NCBI GenBank assembly: GCA_020881915.1
Contig: JAJFPB010000001.1
Span: 124,001-188,000 of the forward strand
Direction: 5' to 3'
From: Paramyrothecium sp. XJ0827
Taxonomy: Eukaryota > Ascomycota > Sordariomycetes > Hypocreales > Stachybotryaceae
DNA length: 64,000 nt
The translations under genes and the position numbers were made by a program. This document shows positions 12,409-22,110 of the stretch, piece by piece. Under the pieces are notes generated by a model that was given only the letters and a program-made list of their open reading frames with translations, was not told where the DNA came from and did not search any database. Numbering within the stretch: position 1 is the stretch's first letter; each line of letters opens with the position of its first letter.

Positions 12409-13798
12409 ATGGCACCGCCGGAAATCCAACTCATCTCACTAAAGGGATCCACGCCAGGAGAAGTCCTCCAAGCTCCGTCCACAGTTGGCTTCATAACACC
12501 TGGAACTCGACGGCACGGGCATCACGCAGCAGGACATTGATCGGTCGTTCGAATTGTCCTCGCTACTCCATTCCGTTCCCTTGGAGGAGCGAAGCGCGTG
12601 ATTGATAGATGCCAGAGGTGATGGCTACTACGAGGTGAGGGGGACCCTGGACGAGCGGAATACTTCTCAGACGGACCTCAAGGAGGACTTTGTATGGGCA
12701 AGATACACAAATGTGGGAGAATCCGAAACCACCCAAGCCATCCTGCCGTCCGTGGAGAAGTACAAAGTAGAGATTAGCGCTTTCGACGACAAGTGCTTCG
12801 AAGCTTCTCTTACGGTCCTCGACATCTTTCCAAGGCACCTGACGTACGTCGCCCCATGAATGCGCATGGTTCCGCTCAGTGTGGCTGATACTGCTGGTGC
12901 GGCACAGCTTCCCGAGAACTATCTCTGTTCGACTCACAAAGACGCTGGGTCCAATGGTCTAGCATTCTTGAATTGTCCCCCTCTGGACAGACCCCCGACA
13001 GGGGAAGATATCTGGGCCGGAAGCCATAAAGATCTGAGTTCGTTCCTAAAACCGGGGGGTTGACTCTGCGTCTTAGTTCGTTGATTCTGACATTTTATTC
13101 GAAATTAGATATGAGTTACATGGTACAAGTGTCCTTGTTTCCCCGGACCATGTCTCAATAACTGTGGCAGTAGGGATATGTCACGCGTCTCTTCCAGGAG
13201 CTAAATGGCCAACACGGCCTGCAGGTCTACCTCCCTACGCAAGACGCGAAGAAGCAAAAGCGTCTGCAGCTGATCCAAGGCGACGTCGATGTGACGTCCG
13301 GAATATGGATCTCTGCGCCGATTGTTCCCAAACACCGTCTTGGTACGTTGCACCACTGCGTCAACCGAAAAAAAAAAAGAAAAAACCTAAAAAACCCCCC
13401 AAAACGCCACGTGTGATGCTAATATGGTCTATGTAGGTGAACGTGGGCTTGACCTTGGAACTTATGACGGATGGGCTCTGCAAGACCAATGTCCACCGCG
13501 TCATATTTCCGAAAGCGGCGGAGGACGAGCTGCCTGGGATCAGGAAAACGATTGCCTATTTTCGCACACCGAGTTTCGATATTGTAAGTCCCTGTTCGTC
13601 GAGGAGCGGAAGAAACATTGCTGATTTTGTTGACAAGGTGAAGAACCCCATCAAGCCTGGTGGTGTCATTGTCGAACAAGAGGGTATGTGCAAATCAAAT
13701 CACACTCTTGATGTTTTGCATATTCACGCATGCCAGGTCCCTTGAAAGTTGGCGAGTTCTTCGTGGAAAGAAAGCGTTTAGCGTTACTAGTAGCATGA
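12409..13798 (+). pseudogene. Isopenicillin-N-synthase-like Fe(II)/2-oxoglutarate oxygenase, decayed
   Basis: Starting at ATG 12409, frames can be followed through the order typical of IPNS-like oxygenases: an N-terminal PEIQLISLKGST segment, GTGITQQDIDRSFELSSLL, PLEER, RGDGYYEV, the metal-site region AGSHKDLSSF, LNGLQVYLPTQDA, WISAPIVP, VNVGLTLELMTDGL, TNVHRVIFP and IRKTIAYFRTPSFDI. The tail ends at TGA 13796. His and Asp of HKD and the later His of NVHRV are retained. Lesions seen: a one-base frameshift near 12498, an in-frame TGA just after PLEERSA near 12600, and a one-base shift in an A-run near 13332 before the intron with the long A tract. It directly borders the retrotransposon. It may have been a third oxygenase of the neighbouring cluster. 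The family is clear, and loss of function is likely given several independent lesions. Confidence 0.75.
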
Positions 13799-14278
13799 GT
13801 AGACCATTCGAAGCAAAGGCTTGCCCTCCAACGCAAAGCTTTAGAAATTCGTTGGAGTCTGTCTAATAAGCCTGGAGACTTACACAGGTGCAACTGCCAA
13901 ATTATTGCTTCAATATAGTCTTTTGCAGAAGATCCACGTAAATTAAGTTGTCTGTTGAAGGAGTACAAGCCGTTGTGTATATAGAAGTCACCCGTGTGGG
14001 GTCTCATAGGAAGGGAACACGTGACAGGTGTCCGGTACAGCAATACGAAATGCTCATCTTTTGTCGAGGTAAATGTCATGTACTGTTCGTCATAAAGTGT
14101 CGGACGAAGTCGTGGGCAACATCGCGCTAGATGCTCCATGGATAACCTAGGACCAGGTTCGTGATGGTACGACTTGTACGAACATCTCATACTATGGTCA
14201 TACTATGGTTAAAAATACCAGCTCTGCACTGAAAGTTTCATCCATCATGTCTCAAACGCAAGGATATATTGTCTCTCG
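13799..14278. other. Intergenic, no gene seen
   Basis: Between the oxygenase relic and the 3' end of the next gene. Only short frames on both strands without recognisable domains; it presumably holds the terminator of the leftward dioxygenase gene. Confidence 0.5.
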
Positions 14279-15677
14279 CTAGGCTACCGCAGGTATCTCG
14301 AATAAACCCATTTCAGCAGGACCAATGCTCCCTCCAATATTGGCCTGGTGCATGGTCCTTGGTCCAAACTCGATGGGATAGTCCACGGCTGTATGAAACA
14401 ACATGTAGTTGGCCCACATGACGATATCCCCTTCATCTATCTTGGGTAGCAAGATGTACTCGGGTTTCAGGACCCTCTCCTGGATCGGCTTCAGAAAAGC
14501 CCGAATCTCCTCCACGTTGTCAATGATTCGAGGCTCTTCGGTCATGGAGGATCGGAGATGGAGCTTGCGTGCACAGATGCCGTGTACCTGGAATGCACGT
14601 TCTCCTGTGACGGGATTCACCCAAACCTAGACACCAGGAGTCAGTAAGTCACCCGGTTTTCCTCGAAGGGAGAGAGGGTCTTCATACCATAGGGTATCGC
14701 TTGACGCTCTTTTCGTCATATTTCCCAAGCTCTTCGATCGCCAGCTCCTTGCCCTCGCTTTCCAGACCGAGGCCGTTTGACCTTCCGCTGCACTTGTTGA
14801 TCCACACGTAGGGAAGCGGTGCATACTCTACCCACGAGTGGTCGGCAATCTTGCGCTCCCCTTCAGTCATCAGCTCATAAGCTTGCACGTTGCTGAAGAA
14901 GGCGGTGAGGCCTGGCTCGCTCTTCATCGAGAGTCCGCTTCCGTCGTCCCATCGGATATTCATCTCCGGCTCCGTTGGCCTCTTGAAGCAGCGAAGTGTC
15001 GTGAACCACGCGGGCTCCTTGTCGTACAGAGGCGCATCCATGTGCCAGCGCTGAAAGCGGCTATTCCCTGCCCGAAAATCCTCGTCGGACAGCTTTTCCG
15101 CGTGGAAATCGTTCGAGAGACCCCGCAGAATAGTCATGTTCTTGATACCGTAGTGGTCTTCTCCCTGGAACCCTTTCCCAATTAGACGCACGTTTTCGGC
15201 TCCTGGAATGCCGACCACGTCTCTGCTTGCCTGCTGTTGATTAGTCACGAGGTTTTGCATGCGGAAGTGACATTACTGACCGAGAGAATGCCTCCTTTCG
15301 CCGCAAAGGTCTTCATGTCGCCGTGGGAGTGCACCTGCGGCGAGTCGGGATCAAAACGAGTGACGAGTTCCCATTGCTTGGTAGGGTCTAAGTCCTTTTG
15401 TCCCTTGACGACGACGACCTACAAGAGTTAGAGGCTTCTTCAATATTCCTTGGCTGGGTTCTTACCTTGTTAGTCCAGATGGCATCTGAAAGGGCCTTGA
15501 CATCCGCATCTGATGGTTCAGTGAGTTGATCTTGACGGCCAACCGCGGCGCCTTACCAGATATATCCTCCAGGCTAAGCCCCTCGATTGTGACGCCGAAA
15601 TTGGTTTTATCTTCGGGTTCTTTGGGGATATGGCTGATTGTGAAATTCGATTGCGAGGTCATGGTCTGCAATGGCAT
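14279..15677 (-). CDS. TauD/TfdA-family Fe(II)/2-oxoglutarate dioxygenase, xanthine dioxygenase (XanA)-like, copy 1
   Basis: Five exons (15677-15557, 15509-15466, 15418-15281, 15233-14688, 14626-14279) give 398 residues, about the length of fungal XanA, which oxidises xanthine to urate using 2-oxoglutarate, O2 and Fe(II). XanA-like blocks are NFGVTIEGLSLEDI, VVVVKGQKDLDPTKQWELVTRFDP, RWHMDAPLYDKEPAW, IRWDDGSGLSMK, VEYAPLPYVWI, GLGLESEGKEL, YPMVWVNPVTGE and EGDIVMWANYMLFHTAV. The metal ligands would be His165, Asp167 and His361, with Arg373 (FGPRTMHQ) holding 2-oxoglutarate; all are present. Exon 4 has a CAACAGCAG double acceptor, so a one-residue splice variant is possible. There is no signal peptide; it is probably cytosolic. 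The gene is divergent from the Zn2Cys6 regulator, with two palindromic sites between them. The substrate could be xanthine or a related heterocycle. A second paralogue lies at 19.7 kb. Confidence 0.88.
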
Positions 15678-15842
15678 CTTGGCTGTATATTTTCCGATTC
15701 TGCGTAGTGGATAATTGGATAATTACTATCTCGTTCACTCGACGCGTGCTCCAACCACGAAATATGTGAAATAAATCTGCATTCATATTCATAACCGGGA
15801 ATATGCATCGGCTGATGAGTTGATGTTGGTCCATCGGGTCAA

Positions 15843-15852
15843 CTCGGCCGAG
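15843..15852. promoter_or_regulatory. Palindrome CTCGGCCGAG, candidate operator
   Basis: Lies in the 348-bp divergent promoter, 166 bp from the dioxygenase start and 174 bp from the regulator start. The same 10-mer recurs 47 bp to the right. Likely target of the adjacent Zn2Cys6 protein, by inference. Confidence 0.55.
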
Positions 15853-15888
15853 ATAGCGCCACGCTAGATAAGGAATGAGATTGTGCAT

Positions 15889-15900
15889 CCTCGGCCGAGG
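15889..15900. promoter_or_regulatory. Palindrome CCTCGGCCGAGG, candidate operator
   Basis: Perfect 12-bp palindrome with the shared core CTCGGCCGAG, 126 bp upstream of the regulator ATG. With the 15843 site it makes a two-site divergent promoter, fitting co-regulation and autoregulation. Confidence 0.55.
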
Positions 15901-16025
15901 GTGGATACCGACAAATCACTCATAGAGAGCGACACACAGACGATATACGTGGCTGGATGCTTCGGGGAACCGGAAATCCATCTTGACTACCTCGTCCGAG
16001 CGGACAATTTGTCTATTCACACACA

Positions 16026-18332
16026 ATGTCCAATTTTACAGGGAATGACCTGTCGACGGGTACCAACAGTCAGCGGGGCAGAACCGCGTGCCTGAATTGT
16101 ACCAGACGCAAGGTCAAGTGCTCCAAGACGGTGCCCTGCACCAATTGTGTGCGTAGGTTCGTCACGACGGCGGGGTTTACGATCTTCCCCATGCTTGTAG
16201 TTATTTTCCCATGGCTAACGTGCATTGATAGAGGCGAAGATGATAGCTGTTCTCTAGAACATGGCCCGCCGGCTCAAATTGTCTCTCAAACTGCTCCTAC
16301 GTACCAGCCGGACAATCCATCCAATGTGGTGCAAACCGAGCTCGAGTCTTTGCGCAGACAGGTTTCCAAGTTGCAGTCACAATTGCAACATGCGGCCGTC
16401 AGCTTCAGTCATCCGTCCTCGTCTCCAAGTCTAGCTCTGAACCAAGACGTTGTTCCAAACGATCGCAATGCCAGGCTGCAAGACACTGCTGCTGACAGCC
16501 CAACGCCATTGGCGGAGGATGAGCAAGAGGAAGAAGGCGATGCCGTTGTAGAGAGCGCCGCTTCCATCCTCGAGTTCCTTGCCTGGGGAAAACGCAAGAA
16601 CCCGGGCAACCAAGCGGTTCTCTCGCCCGAGGCTAGCATCAGCTGCCAAGTTGAGGAGTCGGGGTATGTTTGTGACGTCCCTGATGGCCTTGAGGAGACT
16701 AGCAATACCCTCAATATCCTCCAGCTATTTCTGCCGAACCCAAAGCAAGTCTGGCAACTGGTCGACTACCACGAGAATTCGCTCCTCTGGTACCACAACT
16801 CGTACTACGCCCCTACATTTCGCAAGCAGCTCAAGGTTTTCTACGACCATTACTCCGGGTACATAGTTGATGATGCAGACGACGGACGGTCCGTCAATCT
16901 CCAGTGGGTAGCGCTGCTCTTTAGCATCTTGACTGGCAGCATGACCTGTGCCCCTTCGGACGCCACCAGCGCCTGGGGCTTCAAACCGTCTGAGCGAGAA
17001 TTGTTGAGCAAAAAGTGGTTTTATGCCGTCATTTCGAGCCTGAACAAGGCCGAGTACACTGCCAAGCAATCCATTTTCTCCGTGCAGGCAATATCGACAT
17101 TGACAATTTCGGCCCACATCCTGGGCAACTCCAACACTCACGCTGTACACATCGCAGCCGCTGTCAGAATATCACAGGGGCTGGGTCTGCATCGTTTAAC
17201 AGATGAATGTGTCAGGGACGTGGTGGAAAATGAAACTGGCCGCCGTGTCTGGGCACAGTTGTGTAGCCAAGACTGGTTCAGCACATCCTTCTATGAAACA
17301 TATCTCATCAACCCCGTTTATTCATCTTCGAAAGCCCCCATCAACTGCCACGACGACGAGTTGATGTCTCTTCCGGACGAAGTCCCGACCACTATGAGCT
17401 ACACCCGATTCCTCACGCGCATCGCCGCCATCATGCCGCTCCTTCAAGACGAGCTCGTGAGCTGCAATACACCCTATACGAGGTACGACCAGGTCCTGAA
17501 GTGGGACAAACGCCTGCGGGCTCTAGTAACGGCAGAATTACCGCCCTGTCTATCCAGACACCCGGTAGCGGCTCACTGGCCACAGTGCATCCCGTGGGCT
17601 AGGCGGGCACTTGCCATCTCCTCGTCTCACAAAATCATCATGATCCACCGATCCTTCCTAGCGGAGAGTTTTATCAATCCAGCATTTGCTTTTACGAGAA
17701 GGACTTGCCTCGCAGCCTCAAAGACCATCATTAAAGAGTACAAGGCCGTGCTACGCGAAGACGGCCCCATCTTGTGGATTCATCAAGCATTTTCAGTCGC
17801 GGCAGCAATAACTCTAGTCCTTGATGTTCTTCATCGGGATAGCGCGGAGCTCGAGTTTGCTGAGCACAAGGAGCTTGTTGAAGATGTTGTCGATATCCTA
17901 GGTAGGGTCAATGGCATGATTGCTTCAAGGGGGTCAAAGCTCCTCTCAGCGTTGTTGAAGGAAGTGGGCAGACGAGACTGTGAGGCTTCGGAAGTTGGAA
18001 GCGTCAGGCACGGTAGGAACAAACGACGCCGGCTAGATTCCGCACATGGCACGAACTTTTCAAGAAGACAAGCCCGAAAGGGACTCAACGTGGCCTCTTT
18101 TGTAAGCAAGTTCTGCAATGAGTATAATGCATCTGGAAGGCCTGGGCGAGGTGGAAGTCAGGTTGAACCGGTCAGCGTTGCTGCCCAGGCTGAGACCTTT
18201 TCCACAGCGCAGACCCTAGGACCGCTCGACGATGTGGAACAGAATCTGTTTGGTTACACGACGCTGGGGCTTGAGGGAGGTACAGATTTTGAGAATCTGC
18301 TGTATCTGGCCAACCATGACATACATTTTTAG
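16026..18332 (+). CDS. Zn2Cys6 fungal-specific transcription factor, likely cluster regulator
   Basis: Nuclear activator type: a Zn2Cys6 binuclear cluster with Cys at residues 22, 25, 32, 38, 41 and 50 (ACLNCTRRKVKCSKTVPCTNC, then 8 residues to the last Cys), a short heptad-like coil LESLRRQVSKLQSQLQ for dimerisation, an acidic stretch DEQEEEGDAVVE, and the fungal-specific middle homology region including ISQGLGLHRL and ETGRRVWAQLCSQDW. Splicing an intron at 16157-16231 (weak donor GTTCGT, branch CTAAC) joins the Zn cluster and gives 743 residues. The intron is 75 nt with no stop, so an unspliced product of 768 residues is also open. A basic NKRRR motif near the C-terminus may be a nuclear signal. 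The gene shares its promoter with dioxygenase copy 1, which carries two CTCGGCCGAG palindromes that it may bind. ATG 16026 is the first Met of the frame. Confidence 0.9.
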   Translation: MSNFTGNDLSTGTNSQRGRTACLNCTRRKVKCSKTVPCTNCVRRFVTTAGFTIFPMLVVIFPWLTCIDRGEDDSCSLEHGPPAQIVSQTAPTYQPDNPSNVVQTELESLRRQVSKLQSQLQHAAVSFSHPSSSPSLALNQDVVPNDRNARLQDTAADSPTPLAEDEQEEEGDAVVESAASILEFLAWGKRKNPGNQAVLSPEASISCQVEESGYVCDVPDGLEETSNTLNILQLFLPNPKQVWQLVDYHENSLLWYHNSYYAPTFRKQLKVFYDHYSGYIVDDADDGRSVNLQWVALLFSILTGSMTCAPSDATSAWGFKPSERELLSKKWFYAVISSLNKAEYTAKQSIFSVQAISTLTISAHILGNSNTHAVHIAAAVRISQGLGLHRLTDECVRDVVENETGRRVWAQLCSQDWFSTSFYETYLINPVYSSSKAPINCHDDELMSLPDEVPTTMSYTRFLTRIAAIMPLLQDELVSCNTPYTRYDQVLKWDKRLRALVTAELPPCLSRHPVAAHWPQCIPWARRALAISSSHKIIMIHRSFLAESFINPAFAFTRRTCLAASKTIIKEYKAVLREDGPILWIHQAFSVAAAITLVLDVLHRDSAELEFAEHKELVEDVVDILGRVNGMIASRGSKLLSALLKEVGRRDCEASEVGSVRHGRNKRRRLDSAHGTNFSRRQARKGLNVASFVSKFCNEYNASGRPGRGGSQVEPVSVAAQAETFSTAQTLGPLDDVEQNLFGYTTLGLEGGTDFENLLYLANHDIHF

Positions 18333-18488
18333 CTTAGATGATTGTTCACGTTCTATGCTTTACTTGAAAACAAGGACGTGTTCTTGCAGGGAGAACGCCC
18401 AGCACATCGCATAGAAAGACAGGGTTTGTGGAAGCAGGCGATATTTGAAGACTTTTTGTATGGTTGATGACGTTGTCTGATCTCAAAT

Positions 18489-19453
18489 CTAAACCCGAGC
18501 TTTCCCCAACAGCTTCAGCATCTCTGTCGCTACATTTTGAGTGGCTTCAAGAATCACCTGATGGCCACTCTCGACCGTTGTCACCCACGACTCTCCACCA
18601 AGCTTCTTACTCAAACCAGTCGACCGCGCCACGGGACCTAAAGTGACTTCATCAGTATGCGTCTCATTCTCACGGTCGGAGGCATTCTCACTGATCACAT
18701 CCATGTCCCCTGCGATAAAAACAGCCGGGCAAACTATCTTGGAATAATCCGGATCTTTGTGATCCAGACCAACAATTGCTTCGCAAGTTTGGGCATACCC
18801 TTCTGTATCCGATCCAGCCACGGCCGTTCTGACGGCTTCGCGATGTGCTGGATTCACCGGTCGTTGACCATCGGACGGGAAGTTTGTCTGCGTTGCGAGT
18901 TGCGCAGCAAATTCGATTCCTTGTTTTCTGGTATTAGCAGCGGTATCTAGCATGCGCTGTCGAATGGCCGGGATATGCGAGGCGGATTGGATGGGTGCGA
19001 CGAGCACGAGACCGGCGACGTTGTCGGGCGATTTTGCTGCATAGTGCATTCCAACGGCTGCACCAAGGGAGTGCCCGAGGATGATAACCTAAACAATTCC
19101 ATCAGCCTTGGTAAAAGTAAGAGTGGACGCAATTGGCTTTCGCTCACTTTGCGTTTTGGCGTTTCATTGTCATCTCCCTGCAGATGTGCGACGAGATGGT
19201 CCAGGTCGGAGACATGACCGTTGATGCTGAGGGCTTTCTCGGGGGATGCGAGAGGCGATTTACCGTGCCCGGGAAAGTCAACAAGGACAGTTCGATAATA
19301 TTCCAATATGTAGGGCAGCAGAGGTTCAAATGTCGATGTCGACCCTCCAAGGCCGTGAAGCCCGATCAACAAAGGGCCGTCGGGGTTGCCAGTCTGTACA
19401 TGGTGGAACTTTGTTCCAGAGGGCGCAGTAAAGAAGAGATTCTCAAACGTCAT
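18489..19453 (-). CDS. Alpha/beta-fold hydrolase
   Basis: Two exons (19453-19148, 19088-18489; 59-bp intron) encode 301 residues, the usual size of single-domain alpha/beta hydrolases. Visible motifs: LLIGLHGLGGST (oxyanion HG), VLVDFPGHGKS, nucleophile elbow GHSLGAAVGMHYA with Ser109, acid GDMD (Asp232) and HQVILE with His278, so the triad is complete. No signal peptide, so probably cytosolic. It is divergent from dioxygenase copy 2 across 276 bp containing the shared palindrome, and convergent with the Zn2Cys6 gene. In the presumed pathway it could open or de-esterify the oxidised product. The family spans esterases, lactonases, C-C hydrolases and haloperoxidase-like enzymes, so the reaction cannot be named. 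The insert between the acid and the His (about residues 235-265) is rich in charged residues. Confidence 0.85.
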
Positions 19454-19540
19454 TGTGATTGTTTCTACGATTTTGCTACTTGAACGACGAGGTTTGCGAT
19501 CACTGGGGTATATCACAATTCTCGGAACCTGCTTCGGGAA

Positions 19541-19552
19541 GCTCGGCCGAGC
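19541..19552. promoter_or_regulatory. Perfect palindrome GCTCGGCCGAGC, candidate operator
   Basis: Lies 88 bp from the hydrolase start and 178 bp from dioxygenase copy 2, in their shared promoter. It is the same 12-mer as at 3856. An imperfect copy CTCGGCCGTG follows at 19585-19594, so this promoter also has a pair of sites about 43 bp apart, like the 15.8-kb promoter. Confidence 0.55.
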
Positions 19553-19729
19553 TCCACCACCCTCCCCCGAGATGGGTCTCAAAGCTCGGCCGTGGTCAAG
19601 ATTGCCCGTCGGTATCACTGATAAACAAGACCTAACATGATAAACATTTGCAGATTTAAACCTCAAGGACAAGTGGACATTGAGTAACAAGCTATCTATT
19701 CATCATCTTAGTTGCAGCAATTCTTCGCC

Positions 19730-21178
19730 ATGGTCATCACCGCAGTCATTACTGAGGAGGAGGAGGCTCGCCACGCCACCCTCATTGCCGAGAAGCCGCA
19801 CTTCAGCCTGCCTCATGCCGAGAAGACAACTGGCAGAGTCGAGCACATTCAACATGGTCCCGACAGCAAAGTCGATTTTGGTGCTAATATTTACGGTATT
19901 GACCTGAACAACTTTACCGACGCCGACTTTGACTTCATCTCCGACTCCCTGCACAAGCACAAGCTGCTTGTTTTTAAGGAGCAGCCGCAGATGTTATCTC
20001 CTCAGCGTATGTCAATTCCAATCCTACCACAAGAAGACTTACTCACGTCCGAGCAGAGCAGTACAGATTGACTTCAAGGTAAAGAACTGCATCGCTCGGG
20101 CCCTTTCCTACCTACTTACCCTGTCTCAGCTTTGATCCGGAAGAGACCACTGGAGGTTTCGCCCACGGCGCAGACCCTCTGCTGACTGAACACGACGGGG
20201 TCAAGATTTACGGGTTGCCCAAACGCCCGGCAATCCCAGTGCAGCCACAGGTCCACGTTCTAGGCCGTGGACCGCTGCCCGAGGGCCACTACCAGTTCCC
20301 ACCCGGCTTCGAAGTCCAAGGCATCGACCACAAAGAATTCCATCTCCCGCCTCACATCCCGGATGACGAGCTTGAGGCTGGAGCCAGCAGATTCTACCAA
20401 TGGCATTTTGATGCATCTCTTTACAACATCCCACCCCCTCGCGTGGGGTGCCTCCTCGCCGTCCGCACACCAAAGGGTCCTGATGTCACTGTCCGATGGG
20501 AGGACGGGACTGGAACAGAGATGAAGATTGCCCCGGGCGCAACGGCCATGGTCGCGGGATCCCGCGCGTTGTCCTTACTTGACGAGGAGACTAGGAACAT
20601 TGTGATGCATAGTCGCATCGAGTATGCCCCTCATGCCTTTGTTTGGATGTCAACCGCCCATAGTACAAGACTTGGGCACCTCCTCGAAAATGAGGGCCTC
20701 GAGATGCCCTTGAATAAGCTGCCACCGTGGTCTCAAGACAAAGTCTGCATCTACCCCATGGTCTGGACGAACCCAAAGACCGGGGAAAAGTCGCTCCAGG
20801 TGCACGGTCAAGGAGCGTTCAAGCTATACCTGAAAGATGGCCCAGACGCCAAGGAAACTGTGGTCACTGATTTGAAGGAAGTCCGGGCATTTATGCACAA
20901 GTATGACAGCGCCATTTTTCTCATGATCCATCTGCTAACTCAACGGGAAGGATTATGAGACCAGCGCTAAATCCGGAGAATATCTACGCCCACCCACACC
21001 AAGAGCAGGACGTCATCCTTTGGTATAACAGAGCGCTTTGGCACAGCATTGTACGTTGACCATTGCAACTTGAGAGGGTTAAGCTGACCATTTTCCGCAG
21101 ACTGAGTTTCCCAAGTCCTATGGCCCAAGAGTCATGCACCAATGCAATGTTGCAGCGAGCGACCACCCGTCAGGGTAG
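19730..21178 (+). CDS. TauD/TfdA-family Fe(II)/2-oxoglutarate dioxygenase, xanthine dioxygenase (XanA)-like, copy 2
   Basis: Five exons (19730-20006, 20057-20078, 20130-20900, 20951-21050, 21101-21178) give 415 residues; exon 2 is only 22 nt. The blocks match fungal XanA-type enzymes: VDFGANIYGIDLNNFTDADF, HKLLVFKEQPQMLSPQQQY, FDPETTGGFAHG, VQPQVHVLG, SRFYQWHFDASLYNIPPP, VRWEDGTGTEMK, YAPHAFVWMS, YPMVWTNPKTGEKSLQVHG and QDVILWYNRALWHSI. Fe ligands would be His191, Asp193 and His388; Arg400 in YGPRVMHQCN would bind 2-oxoglutarate. The C-terminus after this Arg is short. There is no signal peptide. It is divergent from the hydrolase. It shares the fold and key motifs with copy 1 but clearly differs in sequence, so the two are old paralogues that may act on successive substrates rather than recent duplicates. 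Confidence 0.88.
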
Positions 21179-21547
21179 GCATGTATAAGGGTGGATAGTC
21201 AAGGCCTGTAAGCCCGAGACCGATTCAGGACATGCCGAAGCAGGACCAGAAACGGCACAGTGACAGAGGGCGGACCTGGGAAGGCTTTTAGAGATGATGC
21301 ATAGTAGTAATTTACCGGCATATCTCCAATGATATCGATATTTCATCTCTCAATTTATGATGCAGACAATGGAAAATTGTAGACCCTGTTTTCATTTCCG
21401 ATGCATAATCCATAGCTATCAATTCCAAGAGTAACAGCCCGGCATTTAATAGCTTTCATCAGGGTCAAGACGACAATGGCACACTTGGTTCCTCGAGCAA
21501 GCGGTGCCGCCTTTCAACCTTGTCAGGCTCTACAATAAACTCCGACA

Positions 21548-22110
21548 TGGCCGACGAGAATATTACTCAGTCGAGCACAACATGCAATACTGGCCACGAT
21601 ATTGACGAAGAACAAGCGCAGATTCGTGACAGGGCTGCTGAAACTGAGTAAGTAGTACACCGGTTTTCTCGCAGCTCGGTATTAACTGGGAAGGAATAAT
21701 GTTTTCTTCTGCCTCGTGGGCGAGAAATTGTTTGATTCGGTCGTCGACCATCCGGAAAATACTCTCTGTACAGGCAGTGGAGTTGCCGCCTGGGCAAAGT
21801 GAGTAACACTTGTGTTACTAGCCGCCTAATTCTTCCTTTTGAACTAACAAGCCGAAGAGAGCTCGCTCGGAAATACCAGCACTGTCGTGCAGTAATCCTT
21901 GAGACGAATCCGTATAGGAGGGCCTTACCAGAAAACTGCACGATCGAAAGGGGCAACATCCAAATGTATTCCCGGAATTTTCGCTGGAACTTTCTCTTCA
22001 TCCGAAATGGTCGGCACGTCGACGACTGGGTAACATATTTCAGCCATATTTTCGACAGGAGATGTGGTCGATTGACAAATCGAGCGACATTGTCCAATAT
22101 ATGTTTGCAT
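21548..22110 (+). pseudogene. Possible SAM-dependent methyltransferase (LaeA/TAM-like) relic
   Basis: From ATG 21548 an acidic N-terminus (MADENITQSS..) ends at a plausible donor (GTAAGT near 21648). After an AG acceptor, a frame reads LFDSVVDHPENTLCTGSGVAAWA, then (after another possible intron) ELARKYQHCRAVILETNPYRRALPENCTIERGNI. This layout recalls the TAM methyltransferases of fungal secondary metabolism: a Gly-rich SAM loop (here Thr-Gly-Ser-Gly, normally Gly-Thr-Gly-Thr-Gly), a beta-2 acidic residue, and a Pro-Asn-Cys..Ile-Asp segment. Later parts drift out of frame with stops, so it looks decayed. Assignment rests on pattern likeness only. Confidence 0.35.

Noticed and set aside
13666..14190. 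174-codon minus-strand open frame
   Set aside because: Overlaps the oxygenase relic and its flank, has no domain, signal peptide or homology pattern; composition looks like antisense shadow.
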